Source of the DNA: Oegoconia quadripuncta
Taxonomy: Eukaryota; Arthropoda; Insecta; Lepidoptera; Autostichidae
Assembly: GCA_949316235.1 (NCBI GenBank)
Contig: OX438748.1
Span: forward strand, 31,614,836-31,678,835
Reading direction: 5' to 3'
Length of the DNA: 64,000 nucleotides
Shown here: positions 1 through 10,523 of the stretch, piece by piece
Position numbering within the stretch: the stretch's first letter is position 1
How the letters are laid out: every line of letters starts with the position of its first letter
Notes under the pieces: model-generated
The model's database searches: none
What the model was told of the DNA's origin: nothing
What the model saw: the letters and a program-made list of their open reading frames with translations, nothing else
Translations under genes and position numbers: made by a program

Positions 1-526
1 CAAAATACCGAGGATCTGCGATCCTATTGGTATTTGTAAATGTAATAAAAGAATTCCCACCGGTTTTATGAGACCTCTCTTATTATCAAATCAAATAAAA
101 TTCTTGCCACTGTTGTCTAAAAGGCAAGAGTCATTAAGTCTTAATACATGGTTACATGAATGGTCAGCAGCGTTATGATGAAGCTCCCAATCTCCAATGG
201 AGGCAGTTAGAGAAAACGCTTTCATAATGAGCGTTCTTCCAGCTAGATTTTATTAAAACCACGTGCTTCACTCTTTCTTCTAACTTCTATAAATCGACAA
301 TGGTAAACTTTATAGCATCTTCTAAACGTCCACGTTGGTTCTAATGGTACTTTACGTTAGATAACAGTAAAGGCAAAGAAAGAATACCGTGCACAGTAAA
401 ACGAGGTAGAAACAGAACTTTCAAGGTCCTCCGACGCAAATGGGAGTACTCTGTTCAGCAAGGGACCCATAGAGACAGTTGATGAAGAACAGGATATGAA
501 AGTACTTATTCCTCATCTCTTTCCAG
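1..526 (+). other. brp: Intron (3' part) upstream of first visible brp exon
   Basis: No exon is recognisable here. The stretch ends in a pyrimidine-rich tract and TTTCCAG at 520-526, a good acceptor for the exon at 527. The 5' end of this intron and the N-terminal exons of the gene are outside the window. Confidence 0.6.
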
Positions 527-715
527 GCTGTAATGACTCGTATCCAGAAAGAGCGCGATACCGCACTGGCTGAAGCGGCCAGTTGCCGTGAACGAGCCGA
601 AGCAGCGGCGGCTGCGGCCAACAGGGCTGCAAGAGACCGGGATAGCGCAGCCACTGAGCTTGACGTACTCCGGGAGAGGTGGGAGAAGGCGCATCAGCAG
701 CACCAGAAGCTTACG
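527..715 (+). CDS. brp: Bruchpilot/ELKS coiled-coil exon (first visible)
   Basis: This is an internal exon of 63 codons, entering and leaving in phase 0. It lies between acceptor TTTCCAG (ends 526) and donor GTTAGT (716). The peptide includes MTRIQKERDTALAEAASC and then an alanine/arginine-rich stretch (ERAEAAAAAANRAARDRD), ending ERWEKAHQQHQKLT. It is a heptad-like coiled coil rich in E, R, K and A. An ATG lies at 533, but the frame is open to the acceptor and the exon joins in phase to the next, so I read it as internal rather than as the start. Known of the family: ELKS/CAST/ERC proteins scaffold the presynaptic active zone, and insect Bruchpilot forms the T-bar and clusters calcium channels. 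The paralogue cannot be settled from this exon alone; the later exons support brp. Confidence 0.75.
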
Positions 716-1260
716 GTTAGTTACTATAAATTGTAAATTATATGGGAACGAGAACAAATAGTCTTAACATAATACATTATTATTATCATTAGTATAGTGA
801 TAATAATAAATGACTTATGATATATTTCCTGAAATCATCTCACTTATACTTATGATGATGATGATGATATTGAATCTAAACTAAAAAATATTTTGTGTTA
901 CACCTTTCTGTCTGTATACTTTTACTTACTTACAGTACATTTAACTTAACATTTGATTATTTGTATATAAAAAATCAAAACATAATAGCAATGCAAAAGT
1001 AGAGAACTTGTCACATTGACGAATTTCTTAGACAGCCGTAATAATTATGTCGTCAATATTCTATTTTGAGTCTTTTTTCGAGAAAATATAAAGTTTTTTA
1101 CTATAAAGTAATTTTATTTATTTATATAATTTTGGCCAAGTTTCAAGGCTACTTTCGCATTATCAAAATAATCGACTGTGAAGTACAAACCACAGAAACC
1201 CCATCAGGCTTTTATTTTCTTGGCACAGAACCCTAAACAGTGGTTTAACGTCTGTTTCAG
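716..1260 (+). other. brp: brp intron
   Basis: AT-rich intron from GTTAGT (716) to TGTTTCAG (ends 1260). It contains a short (ATG)n run near 853-870 and no recognisable gene. Confidence 0.65.
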
Positions 1261-1400
1261 ATGGAACGAGACGATGCTTTAACAGAACTAGAAATATTGA
1301 AAGAGAAACTCGACAAAGCTTTGTATTCTACACAAAAGACCGTCGAAGAAAAGGAGACTGCGCACAAAGAATACGAGAAAATGCTTGAAAAGTATGATAG
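1261..1400 (+). CDS. brp: Bruchpilot/ELKS coiled-coil exon
   Basis: This 140-bp exon enters in phase 0 after CTGTTTCAG and leaves in phase 2 at AG|GTAGAT. The peptide begins MERDDALTELEILKEKLDKA and ends KMLEKYDR, with the arginine codon split across the intron (AG + A). The split codon joins exactly to the large exon at 1504 and gives a continuous coil (YDR-SQNEIYRL), which is strong evidence for this junction. If the 103-bp intron were retained, the next codon but one in this frame would be TAG, so splicing is required for the long product. The coil is typical of the Cast/ELKS family. Confidence 0.85.
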
Positions 1401-1503
1401 GTAGATTTGTTCTTGATGTCGTCTTGTGTTGGTGGCGATGTCGTGACAGTGAAGCGAAAAAAACAGTATTTATGTTAACACTAAACCAAAATTCTCTTTT
1501 CAG

Positions 1504-3673
1504 ATCTCAGAATGAAATCTACCGGCTACAAAACAAGATAGATATTCTAGAAGCAGACAAAGACCGTCTCGAACTTGAATTGGAGAAGCAAGTGCATGTA
1601 GCAACAAAATCAAAGGAAGAGGCGAGAAAGATGCAAGACGAACTGTCTAGAGTGCAGGAAATGTACGACAGAGCCTCAATGCAGCTTGGAAGGACCAAAG
1701 AACAAGAAGAAAAGGCTAAAGAAGATATGGATAGGCTAAGCATTGATATCGAAATGGTTCGTGAGCGTTATGAGAAGAGTCAAATCGAACTAAGGCGACT
1801 GCAAGCAGAAAAAGAGAAATTGGTGGCAGATAGCGAACGTGTCCAATTTGAATATGATCGAGCAATGACACAATGTGGTAAAGCCCAAGCAACTAATGAG
1901 AAGACTCAAGAAGAAATGGCACGAGTACAAATAGAACTTGAAAAAATGTACGATAAACATGACAAAGTTACAGCTGAAATGCGAAGAGTCCAAGCTGAGT
2001 TGGATAAAGTTAAACAAGACGCAAGTGGAGCCAGAGAAGAAGCAGAAAGATACGCGGCACGTTATGGCAAATATCATGATACGAAAGAAGAACACGAAAG
2101 GACAAAGTTGGAGGTGGATCGACTGCGCGCACGGCTTGAGAAGACGACGCTTGACCTGGAGAGAGCGCGCAAGGCCGAAGAAGAAGTAACCCGTCTACGT
2201 TCGGAGCTCGAACGCATCGAAGGCCTACGAGGTAAATACCAATTCGAACAGGATAAATGGAGTACAGAACTCAACCGTATGCAGACAGAAATCGATAAGC
2301 ATCGTGAACGTTACGAAGTAGCACAGGCTGATATTCAGCGTTTACAAAGTGAAAAGGAACAGGCAGAGACTAAGCTTCATGAGTTAAACATACAATTAGA
2401 ATTATCCAAGAGCGAAGTGACTAAACTCAGCACGGCTTTAGAAAAGCAAAGGACTGACCTTGAACGCGCTCATATTGAGTGTGAGAAGTTTAGGGACCGA
2501 TGTGAGAAACTTAAATTGCGTTCAGAACAGTTGGATAAAGATAACGAAAGACTAAAAGGAGAGTTACAACAAATCGAAAGGATGAAGTTACAGGCAGTGG
2601 CTGGAGATAAGGCTAGGACTGAAGACAGACTTGAAATAGAGCGTCTTCGTGATAAATTGGAAAAAGCTATTCAGGCTAGAGATTCTACTGAAATGGAAGC
2701 GGGACGCTTAGCGAAGGAGCTTGAAAAGTCTCAGATGCATCTCTCTAAATATCAAGAGACAAATGAAACAACACGGGTCGAATATGACAGAATGACCAAC
2801 GAGCTTGGCCGAATGCATGAGCGGCTTGAACGAACAATCTTAGAAATGAGACAGATTGAACAGGAAAGAGATTCACTTAGAGGCGAAATACAGAACACAA
2901 GACGGAATATAGAACAACAACAGAGAACTCTAGACCACCGAACACAGGAAACTTTAGTGAAACTACAGCAGGAATTGGCCCAGTCTGTTCGAGACAGAGA
3001 GAAGATGGCATCTATACTGGAACAGAGGGATAAGCAAGCAGATGCAATAGAAAAGCAAATTGTTAAGTTGGAAGCGGACACAAAGCAGTTGACGATTGAA
3101 CGTGACCAGTTAGTGGCTCAATTAGAAAAGTCTCAAGATATGCTTGTAAATTTCCAGAGGGAATTGAATGCTTCAGAAGCAGAACTGCAAAAGCAGCGTG
3201 AAGAAGTACGCAGATTGAAAGAAGAACAGAGAAAGATGGCTCAAGATTCAGAGCGAGGCACTAAAACCGTTCTTGAGACTCGCGAGAGAGAAATTGCAAA
3301 ACTACAACAGCAAGTCCAAACTACCTCCAAAGAACGAGATACGATTAGGCAAAGACTTGAAAAAACCGAAAAGGAAGTCCAGAAACCCGGTGAAATTGAG
3401 AAGTGGAGAGTGGCTGTCGAGGCTGAAAAGACTAAAGCAATCGCAGCGGAGCGAGCGTTGTCAGAATGTCAGCAGCGCTTGCAATCCATAGAGAAACAGT
3501 TCCAAATGCAACATCAGCAGTTACAGCAGCTTCAAGCCCGCGGACCGAATGATGTACGTGAAGTACATAAGCAGCTTGAAGCAGCACAAGCGGAGGCGCG
3601 ATCCGTTGCTGTCGAGAGGGAGCGCTGTCAGTCGCAGTTGGAGATGCTCGTGCAAGAATTGGAGAAGAGCCAG
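1504..3673 (+). CDS. brp: Bruchpilot/ELKS large central coiled-coil exon
   Basis: This is the largest exon: 2170 bp, or 723 codons plus one base completing the split arginine. It follows acceptor TTTTCAG (ends 1503) and ends CAG|GTCAGT in phase 0. The open frame can be extended back to 1385 and on to 3706, but both extensions are intronic. The protein is an uninterrupted coiled coil with a repeated layout of about 28 residues (ERxxLEKxxxELxRxQxE-like) and no globular domain, membrane segment or signal peptide. The segment NEIYRLQNKIDILEAD and the later DKARTEDRLEIERLRDKLEK are the type found in the Cast domain of ELKS/ERC and Bruchpilot. Role from the family: a filamentous scaffold of the cytomatrix at the active zone, binding calcium-channel tails and other zone proteins and setting release sites. 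Family assignment is firm; the orthologue name is inferred from the insect setting, where one such gene is normal. Confidence 0.88.
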
Positions 3674-4532
3674 GTCAGTTGGAGGATCGCCCGGACGTGC
3701 GGCTGACGGGACCGCAATGCGTGGTTGAATCGAGTTTAGAATTTCTATATTCACTTCTCCATTTGAGCATGAATCTTCGACTAGATTTACGTCAGCTGTT
3801 TGGAAGTTTGGACATAAACTCGATTGAACCGCTTAGAGTCACGTGCGTTGTCTGCTTAATTCATTGCACCGGTGTTATCGAGTAGTCGTTTTTATTTCGA
3901 TGTTCATGTTTGGTTTTTGTTTCGGATCATCATCGCCGGTCATCATCGTTGTTGTATAGTAGCATGCTCCCACAGCCCGCTGGGCGTCCTCCAACCCCTC
4001 ATATTTCGTGTTTATTTTATTAGTTTCATCATCGCAGAGTTGGACATCAACAATATCATGAGAATGTATGTTGTGTTTGGAAAAATTGAGCACCTTACAA
4101 TAAAAACATGCACTGAATGTACCCTTCTAATTCCAAAATTTCGTGGTGAAGCAGTGTATGGTGCTGTAACGGCTTTCTTGTATTTTGAATCAAATTGTAA
4201 TTATTTCTCTTTCAGCATTGGCTATTGTAATGTGTACATTTGCAATTTTCAGTGTTCATTGTTAATGTAAATGAAAAATATTAATGAGTAATTTTTATCA
4301 TTGTAATATGTTGCTGCGAATAAAATATTATATTTTGCAAGACTTATTTGTATAAAGTTCGCTTTTGTAATGTCAAGCTTAACAGTTTAGAAACAATTTC
4401 GCAGATATATTAAGCTTTTTGAAGAGGTTCATGCTACATAATTATGGAGTAATAGATGTTCAATCTTTATCGTACTTGTATTGTAGTAAAATGTCACTTT
4501 CTACCTCCTCTAACCATTTATTTTGATGACAG
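3674..4532 (+). other. brp: brp intron
   Basis: Intron from GTCAGT (3674) to TGATGACAG (ends 4532). A 132-codon open frame at 3872-4270 looks non-coding (hydrophobic and low complexity, no coil). AATAAA-type motifs near 4319 are not supported as a 3' end because the reading frame continues at 4533. Confidence 0.6.
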
Positions 4533-4799
4533 CTCGATCTCCACGAGGCGAACAAGAAACTACAGTCAGCCGGTACTCAGAACGCCAAAGCTGGCGAAGA
4601 TACAGCCCAAGCTAAGCGCCAGCTTCAAGAAGAATTTAAGAAGCTAGAAGACGCAAGAAAACACTTCGAGGAGCACAGAAAAACTTTCGAGAACAAGAGG
4701 AAAGATGTGGAGGATAAAGAGAAAGCGCTGACGGAATTAGATCGACAGTTAAAGAAGAGGAAAGAGCAAATGGACCAAATGGAAGCATCTTTGAGGAAG
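4533..4799 (+). CDS. brp: Bruchpilot/ELKS coiled-coil exon
   Basis: This exon has exactly 89 codons and phase 0 at both ends, from TTTTGATGACAG to AGG AAG|GTAATA. The peptide starts LDLHEANKKLQSAGTQNAKA and continues as a highly charged coil with QLQEEFKKLEDARKHFEEHR and a lysine-rich end (KKRKEQMDQMEASLRK). It follows the large exon in frame (…EKSQ then LDLHEANKKL). It has the even charge and heptad pattern of the Bruchpilot rod. An ATG-initiated frame at 4456 in another register is a shadow. Confidence 0.85.
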
Positions 4800-5147
4800 G
4801 TAATAATGCACATATGCATTAATTAAAAAGTAATTAAAATTAATTAACTTAAGTAAACATTAGGTACAGAGGGATTTTTTTATATAATATTTTGTGTAAT
4901 ATACCTTTAATTACTATCATAATGATCAGAGAGGTATAACGATTGCAATTTCACGTTGATAGCTTGCGTTTAATAAATCTTCAAACAAGTACGGACTGAG
5001 AGTGAGATTAAAGATGTGCCATTGTCAAAAGTCCCAATCAGTTAACTTAATCAGCACCATGTTTGAGAACGCCGAACATGGAACATTCTTGGTTAAAATA
5101 AGACTGATTAGCCTATGTTCGAAACAAGATATTTATTTGTATTTCAG

Positions 5148-5353
5148 GCCGGCGGCAGTACAGCAGCAGTGACAGACTTGAACAGGAAGCTAACTGAGCA
5201 GCAAAAAGACGCAGAACAACTAAAGCAACAGCTGGATCAACACAAGGAGGAGTCTAAGAGGCTCACTACGGAGACTGAGAGGCTGCTGCAACTGGTGCAG
5301 ATGTCGCAAGAGGAGCAGGCGCAGAAGGAAAAGCAGATAATGGATTTGCAACA
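5148..5353 (+). CDS. brp: Bruchpilot/ELKS coiled-coil exon
   Basis: This 206-bp exon enters in phase 0 after GTATTTCAG and leaves in phase 2 at CA|GTAAGA. It begins with a flexible AGGSTAAVTDLNRKLTEQQ and becomes a glutamine-rich coil (EQLKQQLDQHKEESKRL, then LLQLVQMSQEEQAQKEKQ). The final glutamine codon is completed by the first base of the exon at 5832. The short G/A/S-rich start may act as a hinge between coil segments (inference). The ATG at 5115 lies upstream of the acceptor and is not a start. Confidence 0.85.
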
Positions 5354-5831
5354 GTAAGAGTTCTAGTTATTTCATTTAAATATAGGTTCGTAGCACTTTC
5401 TCATTGTGCTGGGTCGGCCCATATAATTGGATAGTCATATCATAAGCGGATGATGAGATGTAATTTATTTGCTAATCACGAAGATATGCTTGGGCTAGAC
5501 TGAAAATATAGTAATTGAATTAATATAAAGTGGATAACATTTCAATTCTATTGAAGAATAATTTCTAGTGTAATTCAATAACATGAAAATATTTAGTTGG
5601 ATTACAATATTCCCCTTCCACAAAAGGTCAACGGAAATACATCGATTTTAAAAGTCACCACATTTAGATGTGGTTATATTATCGTACTAAATGATATTGA
5701 TTATTTTTTGTAGGTTAGTGATGATTTGACATAGCTATGTTAAAAGTATGAAGCTACGTATAAGAAGTGTAAAACAAATTGTACACTTATTTGTATTGTT
5801 GTTAATTTACAAAAGAATATTAAAATTCCAG
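5354..5831 (+). other. brp: brp intron
   Basis: AT-rich intron from GTAAGA (5354) to AATTCCAG (ends 5831). I see no gene or repeat in it. Confidence 0.6.
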
Positions 5832-5895
5832 ATCTGTGAGAAACCTTCAAGCCAAATTGAAAAGTCAGCAGCAAGCACAAGCACAAAGAGAAGAG
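5832..5895 (+). CDS. brp: Bruchpilot/ELKS small coiled-coil exon
   Basis: This 64-bp exon lies between AAAATTCCAG and GAAGAG|GTATAT. It enters in phase 2 (completing a glutamine codon) and leaves in phase 0. The peptide is SVRNLQAKLKSQQQAQAQRE followed by E. It is too short for ORF finders but fits by phase, splice signals and glutamine-rich coil composition. It is the branch point for two possible continuations in the same phase: the short terminal exon at 6365 and the longer run starting at 7042. Confidence 0.82.
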
Positions 5896-6364
5896 GTATA
5901 TATATTTTGTTATAATATACGTACAATACTTATAAACTACAAAACATGAACATGATTGATATAATAACTATTTTACTAATACCAATGGTACCTAATGATC
6001 CAAACACCTTGTGAAACCTAATAGTACTAAATCATAATAACGCTATCCTTTCTTTACATATACACTTGAATTTTATTAGTAGAATGAAATATGTTTGTCG
6101 ATCAAAGAGTTCAAACTATATCACATATGAATATTGTGTTAAAATTTTATAGACAAGCATGATTCATCATTCAATTAATGAAAATTGTGATGGTTCAATT
6201 ATTCCAGTTTTCATATGACCTCTTACTTTCTAAGTTGACGTCCTTTAAAGACGACTCTACCGATAAAATATATCTCATTCTACGGTATCAATAATGGCAA
6301 AAATTAATTAATTGATATTTTTAACATGACTAATACAACTAAATTTCTTTGTTCCATGCTACAG

Positions 6365-6400
6365 GCCGGACCCGCTGGCTTCCTCAAAAGCTTTTTCTAA
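6365..6400 (+). CDS. brp: Alternative 3'-terminal brp exon (short C-terminus)
   Basis: After CCATGCTACAG (ends 6364) the phase-0 frame from the 64-bp exon reads AGPAGFLKSFF and stops at TAA 6398-6400. It breaks the coiled coil and would make a compact hydrophobic/basic tail. No donor is needed because the frame terminates. It is followed by about 640 bp with AATAAA motifs at 6798 and 6917 before the next acceptor at 7041, so an mRNA could end here with a 3'UTR. The isoform would have about 1023 residues from the window start. For: acceptor, phase and a plausible tail. Against: only 11 codons, and chance cannot be ruled out without transcripts or a related genome. In Drosophila Brp the extreme C-terminus is known to tether synaptic vesicles, so the choice of tail would matter. 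Confidence 0.55.
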   Translation, partial: AGPAGFLKSFF

Positions 6401-6797
6401 GTTAGTCCTTCGCACCAAGACTGTCGTTCATTTGTTTGCTCCTTTCATTTACCATCTTTCTTTAATCGTCGACTCTAATTCCGTTAGCAAATCTAAACCT
6501 CCACGTCTTTCGGTAATTGGAAATGGAAAATTATCACACGTAAGCTTTACAAAACGCAATTTCGTATTAAGTAATATTATCGATATTTGTATTGATTATA
6601 TATAATGAAGTGTTCAGATAATAATATAAACATTCATCTCTTGTTGATAACTCGCCATGTATACAGGTTAAAACGGCTCCTCAGTACGATTGTAACCAGC
6701 ACACAACTAACATTAGTTTAGCGAATAATTTTTAAGTGATGTTTAAAGTAAAATCAATATAATCGTGTTCAGCGGGAATTATTTTTTAAGTATTGAT

Positions 6798-6803
6798 AAT
6801 AAA
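6798..6803 (+). promoter_or_regulatory. Candidate poly(A) signal for short brp isoform
   Basis: AATAAA about 400 bp past the 6400 stop. A second AATAAA is at 6917-6922. Either could serve the alternative terminal exon; such motifs are common by chance in AT-rich DNA. Confidence 0.25.
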
Positions 6804-7041
6804 AATCAATATTGTAAAACTGTTAAGTAATCATGTATTTAGATAGTTCGAGTAAGTTGTCCACTAGTCGATGTTACAAGCTTTCAATCTTGTTATGCAA
6901 AATATCAATTAACTGTAATAAAAGAAAATCTATGTTGACCTTTCTAAAGTTATTTTTGAGTTTATATTGTTGAAAGTAAAAACTTAATCATTTTTATTAA
7001 TTTTATTTTTGTTAATTTCATCTTGGACCCCTGTCATATAG

Positions 7042-7725
7042 GAAATATCAAGAGCAAGTCGGAATGAAACAGCAGCAATTGAAGACTTGTCGAAAGCAAT
7101 AACAGAAAGAGAGGAAATCAAAATTAAATTTGATGAAAGCAAGATGAAGATAATAGATTTAGAGATAGAACTAAATGAATCATCGCTTATACTTTCTGAA
7201 GTATTAAAAATATCCGATGGTCAAGAGCTTACTAATAATATAAAGAAAAGCAAAAGCTTCTTTGAACTACAGAAGAGTGGTAAGGTAGTGGATAGGCTTG
7301 ATAAATTTAGGTTTAGCAGGAGTTACAATGACTTGGCCGTCTTACACAACAGTGATAAAAGAAGTGTGCAACCGAATATTAATAAACTTACACAGAAAAT
7401 AAGTGACTTAGCAAAAGAAATGGGAATAAAGAACTCTAAAATTATAGAACAGCAGAGATGTATATCTATTTTAGAGGAAGCGTTAAGAGAAAATAACAAT
7501 ATTGCGGAATTCGAGCAACTCTTAGCAGTTGTTAGAAGTAAAGATGAGAGAATAAATGAACTAGAACAAATTATCAACAGAAAGTCTGGGAATGTGTCCG
7601 CTGACTTTAAAGACAAAAGGATATTCGAGTTAGAGGAAGCCCTCAAGGAATCTTTTATGATAGCTGCTGAAAGAGAAAAAGTTTTTTATGAAGAAGAACA
7701 GAGGAGGATTCAAACACTGCACAAG
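7042..7725 (+). CDS. brp: Bruchpilot C-terminal region exon (228 codons)
   Basis: This 684-bp exon, phase 0 at both ends, runs from TGTCATATAG (ends 7041) to CACAAG|GTAATT. It starts EISRASRNETAAIEDLSK and runs as an isoleucine/lysine/glutamate-rich coil. A non-coil linker with serine/phenylalanine/arginine (KFRFSRSYNDLAVLHNSDK) follows at about residues 90-110. Coils then resume with a repeated unit: ISILEEALRENN, INELEQIINRK, IFELEEALKESFMIAAEREK. The recurring (I/E)xELEEALxES phrase is the C-terminal pattern of insect Bruchpilot, absent from vertebrate ELKS. Base composition is more AT-rich than in the preceding exons. Skipping to the 6365 terminal exon would remove everything from here on. 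Confidence 0.85.
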
Positions 7726-8428
7726 GTAATTTGATTTACATAATCTAATCTTTGAATCTACGAATAACGAATACTATATTTGTCAAAAATAATGCAATAA
7801 ATATAAATTTCATAAGTTTGATTATTATTGAAAACGTCTACATATAATTAAAGATATTTGAGATAACCAATGGGAGTTATCGATATTTCCTGGGTTATAA
7901 TAGAATTTTTCCAAATTAGAACAATGAAATATTACTTCTAAGCCTTGACGGGGATGTACTACGACCATCTAGCCGTAACTACAAGTACCTAATGTACTAG
8001 TCCCTACCGGGAATACTTTTTATCTACACGTGATTGTGTAGATAAAAAATGTTCCAAATAATAACGTGGTTTATAAAAATAATAATCACAAGAAACACCT
8101 AACCTTCTGCGAAAAGTACTGCTGTAGCACTCAAATTGAAAGATGGCTCGTTTGTTATTTGGAATATTTCGGACCTTAACAATCACGTGGTCAATGGCTC
8201 GGGACTAGTATATTTCAGTTACCGAACTAGGGGCTCAGCTAGGTTTTAAAGTATTTCTTTTAATCTTTTGATCATCATTACATCGACATACTTCCTATTA
8301 AAGAATAACTAAATATAACAGACCAAAAACGTAAGAGCAAGAGTAGAATGTTAAACTTGAGCGTAAATATAAATAGGTAGGTACCACTTGCATAGAGCAG
8401 GACTCGAAACGATTCCGCGCATTTCCAG
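7726..8428 (+). other. brp: brp intron with short hairpin
   Basis: Intron from GTAATT (7726) to GCATTTCCAG (ends 8428). It contains an imperfect inverted repeat at 8010-8055 (CTTTTTATCTACAC with GTGTAGATAAAAAA, 6-base loop). The antisense open frame across 8298-8771 is a shadow of the next exon and intron. Confidence 0.55.
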
Positions 8429-8589
8429 ATGAAGAAAATGGAGCAGCGAATACGGTCACTACAAAACGCTTCAGCGCTAAACTGCGCGACTTGCACAAGC
8501 TTGCTGAGGCGCTGTAAGCAGCTAGAGGATTCACTGCACAGCTGCCAGGAGAAGAGGGACATGGTACTGCGCCGGTTATCGCAAGCTGT
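8429..8589 (+). CDS. brp: Bruchpilot C-terminal exon with cysteine cluster
   Basis: This 161-bp exon lies between CATTTCCAG and GCTGT|GTAAGT, phase 0 in and phase 2 out (valine split GT+G). The peptide is MKKMEQRIRSLQNASALN then CATCTSLLRRCKQLEDSLHS, CQEKRDMVLRRLSQAV. It is a coil carrying four cysteines as C-x2-C-x6-C-x9-C, unusual for a Bruchpilot rod. The first cysteine pair could bind metal or form disulfides (inference only). The ATG at the first codon is not a start: the exon joins in phase to QTLHK before it and to QEILEGAIIEK after it. Confidence 0.82.
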
Positions 8590-8707
8590 GTAAGTATTTT
8601 GTCATACACTAAAATCCGCTTGCGGTTAGGTCCAGTGCGTGTTTTGCTTAACCGCTCTACTACTTTCATCTTTCTAGCACATTTTTGGTTCCACAAATCA
8701 TTGGAAG

Positions 8708-9004
8708 GTGGCCATGGCTCAATGGCGGTTAGAACAAAACGAAGTTCACGGGTTTCATATTCAGCAAACATATTTAGTACCTACTCTGTTTAGTTGACCG
8801 TAGAGTCATTTAAAATGTCTGCCCGGCTACTACATGTACAATCTTAACGAAGTCTATCACCAAACGGCAATGTTGATAGCATAGTGTTTCGGTTATTTGC
8901 CCCCCAAATAATTGGGAGGTTAAAAGCGAGTGCGGTTCCAAATTTTCGCCTAATCTTCGTTTATGTGTGGCTGAGTTCAGTCTGACCCGTTGTGCTTAAA
9001 AAAA
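8708..9004 (+). mobile_element. SINE family A, old diverged copy in brp intron
   Basis: Diverged + strand copy: GGCCATGGCTCAATGG head, box-B-like GTTCACGGGTTTCA, the middle block with a CGGCAATGTTGATAGCA-type stretch, and the end TCTGACCCGTTGTGCTTAAA. The order matches the full copies further down the window. It lies between the exons at 8429 and 9883. Confidence 0.6.
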
Positions 9005-9417
9005 CGGCATAGTAACTCCCAGAGACTTTTGTTGAAGAAATATTTTCACAGCCGCACCTTTAAAACAATTTTAAAGTACCTCTAATAATAATAAGTAATC
9101 TAGCATAGAAACAAAGCATCATTCATTCCCCCCAGTATATACGTGCTTGCTTAGCATCTTGAAGACGTATACGACAAACAATAGACACTTCCATTTTTAA
9201 AATAATATTGGTGCTTCGCTTCACTTTTCAATTCATTAGTTCAGATTTTGGAATTTTGTGAAATAAGCACTAAACTTCACCGATCTCAAACTAAACGCTT
9301 CTAATATAAATCTAAGGGTTCCACATCACAGCAAATAGATAGCTTATCTAGAAATAATTAAATAATATATACGAGTATCCAGTGAGAAACTGGACGCCAT
9401 TGGTAAAGACGAGTTTC

Positions 9418-9775
9418 TTTTTTTTTTTTTAATTAAAAACTGGTTTCGCGTTTGATTACAATCTCACCTGATGGAAAGCGACGATGAAGCCGAAGATGTA
9501 TCACGCGCACCCAGTAAATGCCTATTCACTCTAGACTTGAAGATCCCAAGGTTGTAAGTGTCGGGAAAAACTGACGCGGGCAGTTGAGTTCCATACCTTA
9601 GCAATCCGCATTATAAATGATGAAGCAAAGCGCTTAGTGCGGATGTTCGGTATGTTGACAACATATGGATGGAAACCCCCCCCCCGCGCCTGGTTGTCCG
9701 AAGATGGAAAGGGGACGGTGGAATACGGTGGTGTTAAATAAATTCTATTTACATGCCGGAAACCATACAGCACTT
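9418..9775 (-). mobile_element. 5'-truncated Jockey-like LINE, antisense in brp intron
   Basis: On the minus strand, a reverse transcriptase C-terminal tail is readable (FHPYVVNIPNIRTKRF, then SSFIMRIAKVWNS). It is followed by the element's 3' end (ATCAGGTGAGATTGTAATC) and a poly(A), seen as poly(T) at 9418-9430. The same 3' end recurs at 10845, 44636, 46620, 52255 and 59767. The conserved tail phrase is known from the C-termini of insect Jockey-like RTs. The piece is short and non-functional. Confidence 0.8.
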
Positions 9776-9882
9776 TTACTACAGATCTGTGAACCTGTTA
9801 CCAATTCTCGATCTTAAATAGTTTATTACAAAACTACAAAGATTATGTTTATTAAACCTCATCCGCATACACATATTTTCAG

Positions 9883-10030
9883 GCAAGAAATCTTAGAAGG
9901 AGCGATCATTGAGAAGGACTCACAGATAGGAGAGCTTGAGATGAAAGGGGTGCTAGATGAGAGAGAGACGGCGACGTGTCATGCACTGAAAAGCGAGCGA
10001 GACAAACTGCTGAATAGGCTTAAAATTGAG
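9883..10030 (+). CDS. brp: Bruchpilot C-terminal coiled-coil exon
   Basis: This 148-bp exon lies between ACATATTTTCAG and ATTGAG|GTAAAA; phase 2 in (completing valine), phase 0 out. The peptide is QEILEGAIIEKDSQIGELEM, then KGVLDERETATCHALKSERD and KLLNRLKIE. It continues the C-terminal coil directly (QAV-QEILEGAIIEKD). The ATG at 9845 is intronic. Confidence 0.82.
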
Positions 10031-10523
10031 GTAAAATTGTTTCCCATGTACCTCCATGGACCTCATTGGGCGAATTTTATAGTTAAAGCCCTAGTAATGG
10101 TCAAGTTAAACAGTAGCCGACAACATTAACTACCATTGAAGGCTGTCTTATTGAATAATTTCTTGGTGCATTTTCCAACAATATAACAGTTTTGAATTTA
10201 GTTGTTATAAAAATAGTTCTTTATAATAAAGTTTCATGTGAGAGGTGACATTAACGAGTATAAAGATTTTTTGCGCATATCCTGGGGGGCCGGCTTACGC
10301 GAAATGGAAGGAATGGATTGTCATTAGACGACTTTAACCAGACTAAGGCTGAGCAGAAACATCATTTTAATTTGTTAGACTTTTCCAATATTCCACAAAG
10401 AAACCTAATTTTGCATTCGGTAGTAAGTCTTGATTCGGAGAAAACCTTTATGCACGGTTTTTAGTTGATTAAATTATAAAGATAAAATTACCTCTTTTAA
10501 CACGACAAAATGTATCTTTGCAG

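Noticed and set aside
3872..4270. 132-codon open frame in a brp intron
   Set aside because: Phase and splice signals on both sides join the exons without it; the peptide is hydrophobic, low in charge and unlike the coil, and no start or splice context supports it.
8298..8771. 157-codon minus-strand open frame
   Set aside because: It is the antisense of a well-supported brp exon and its introns, with no recognisable domain.
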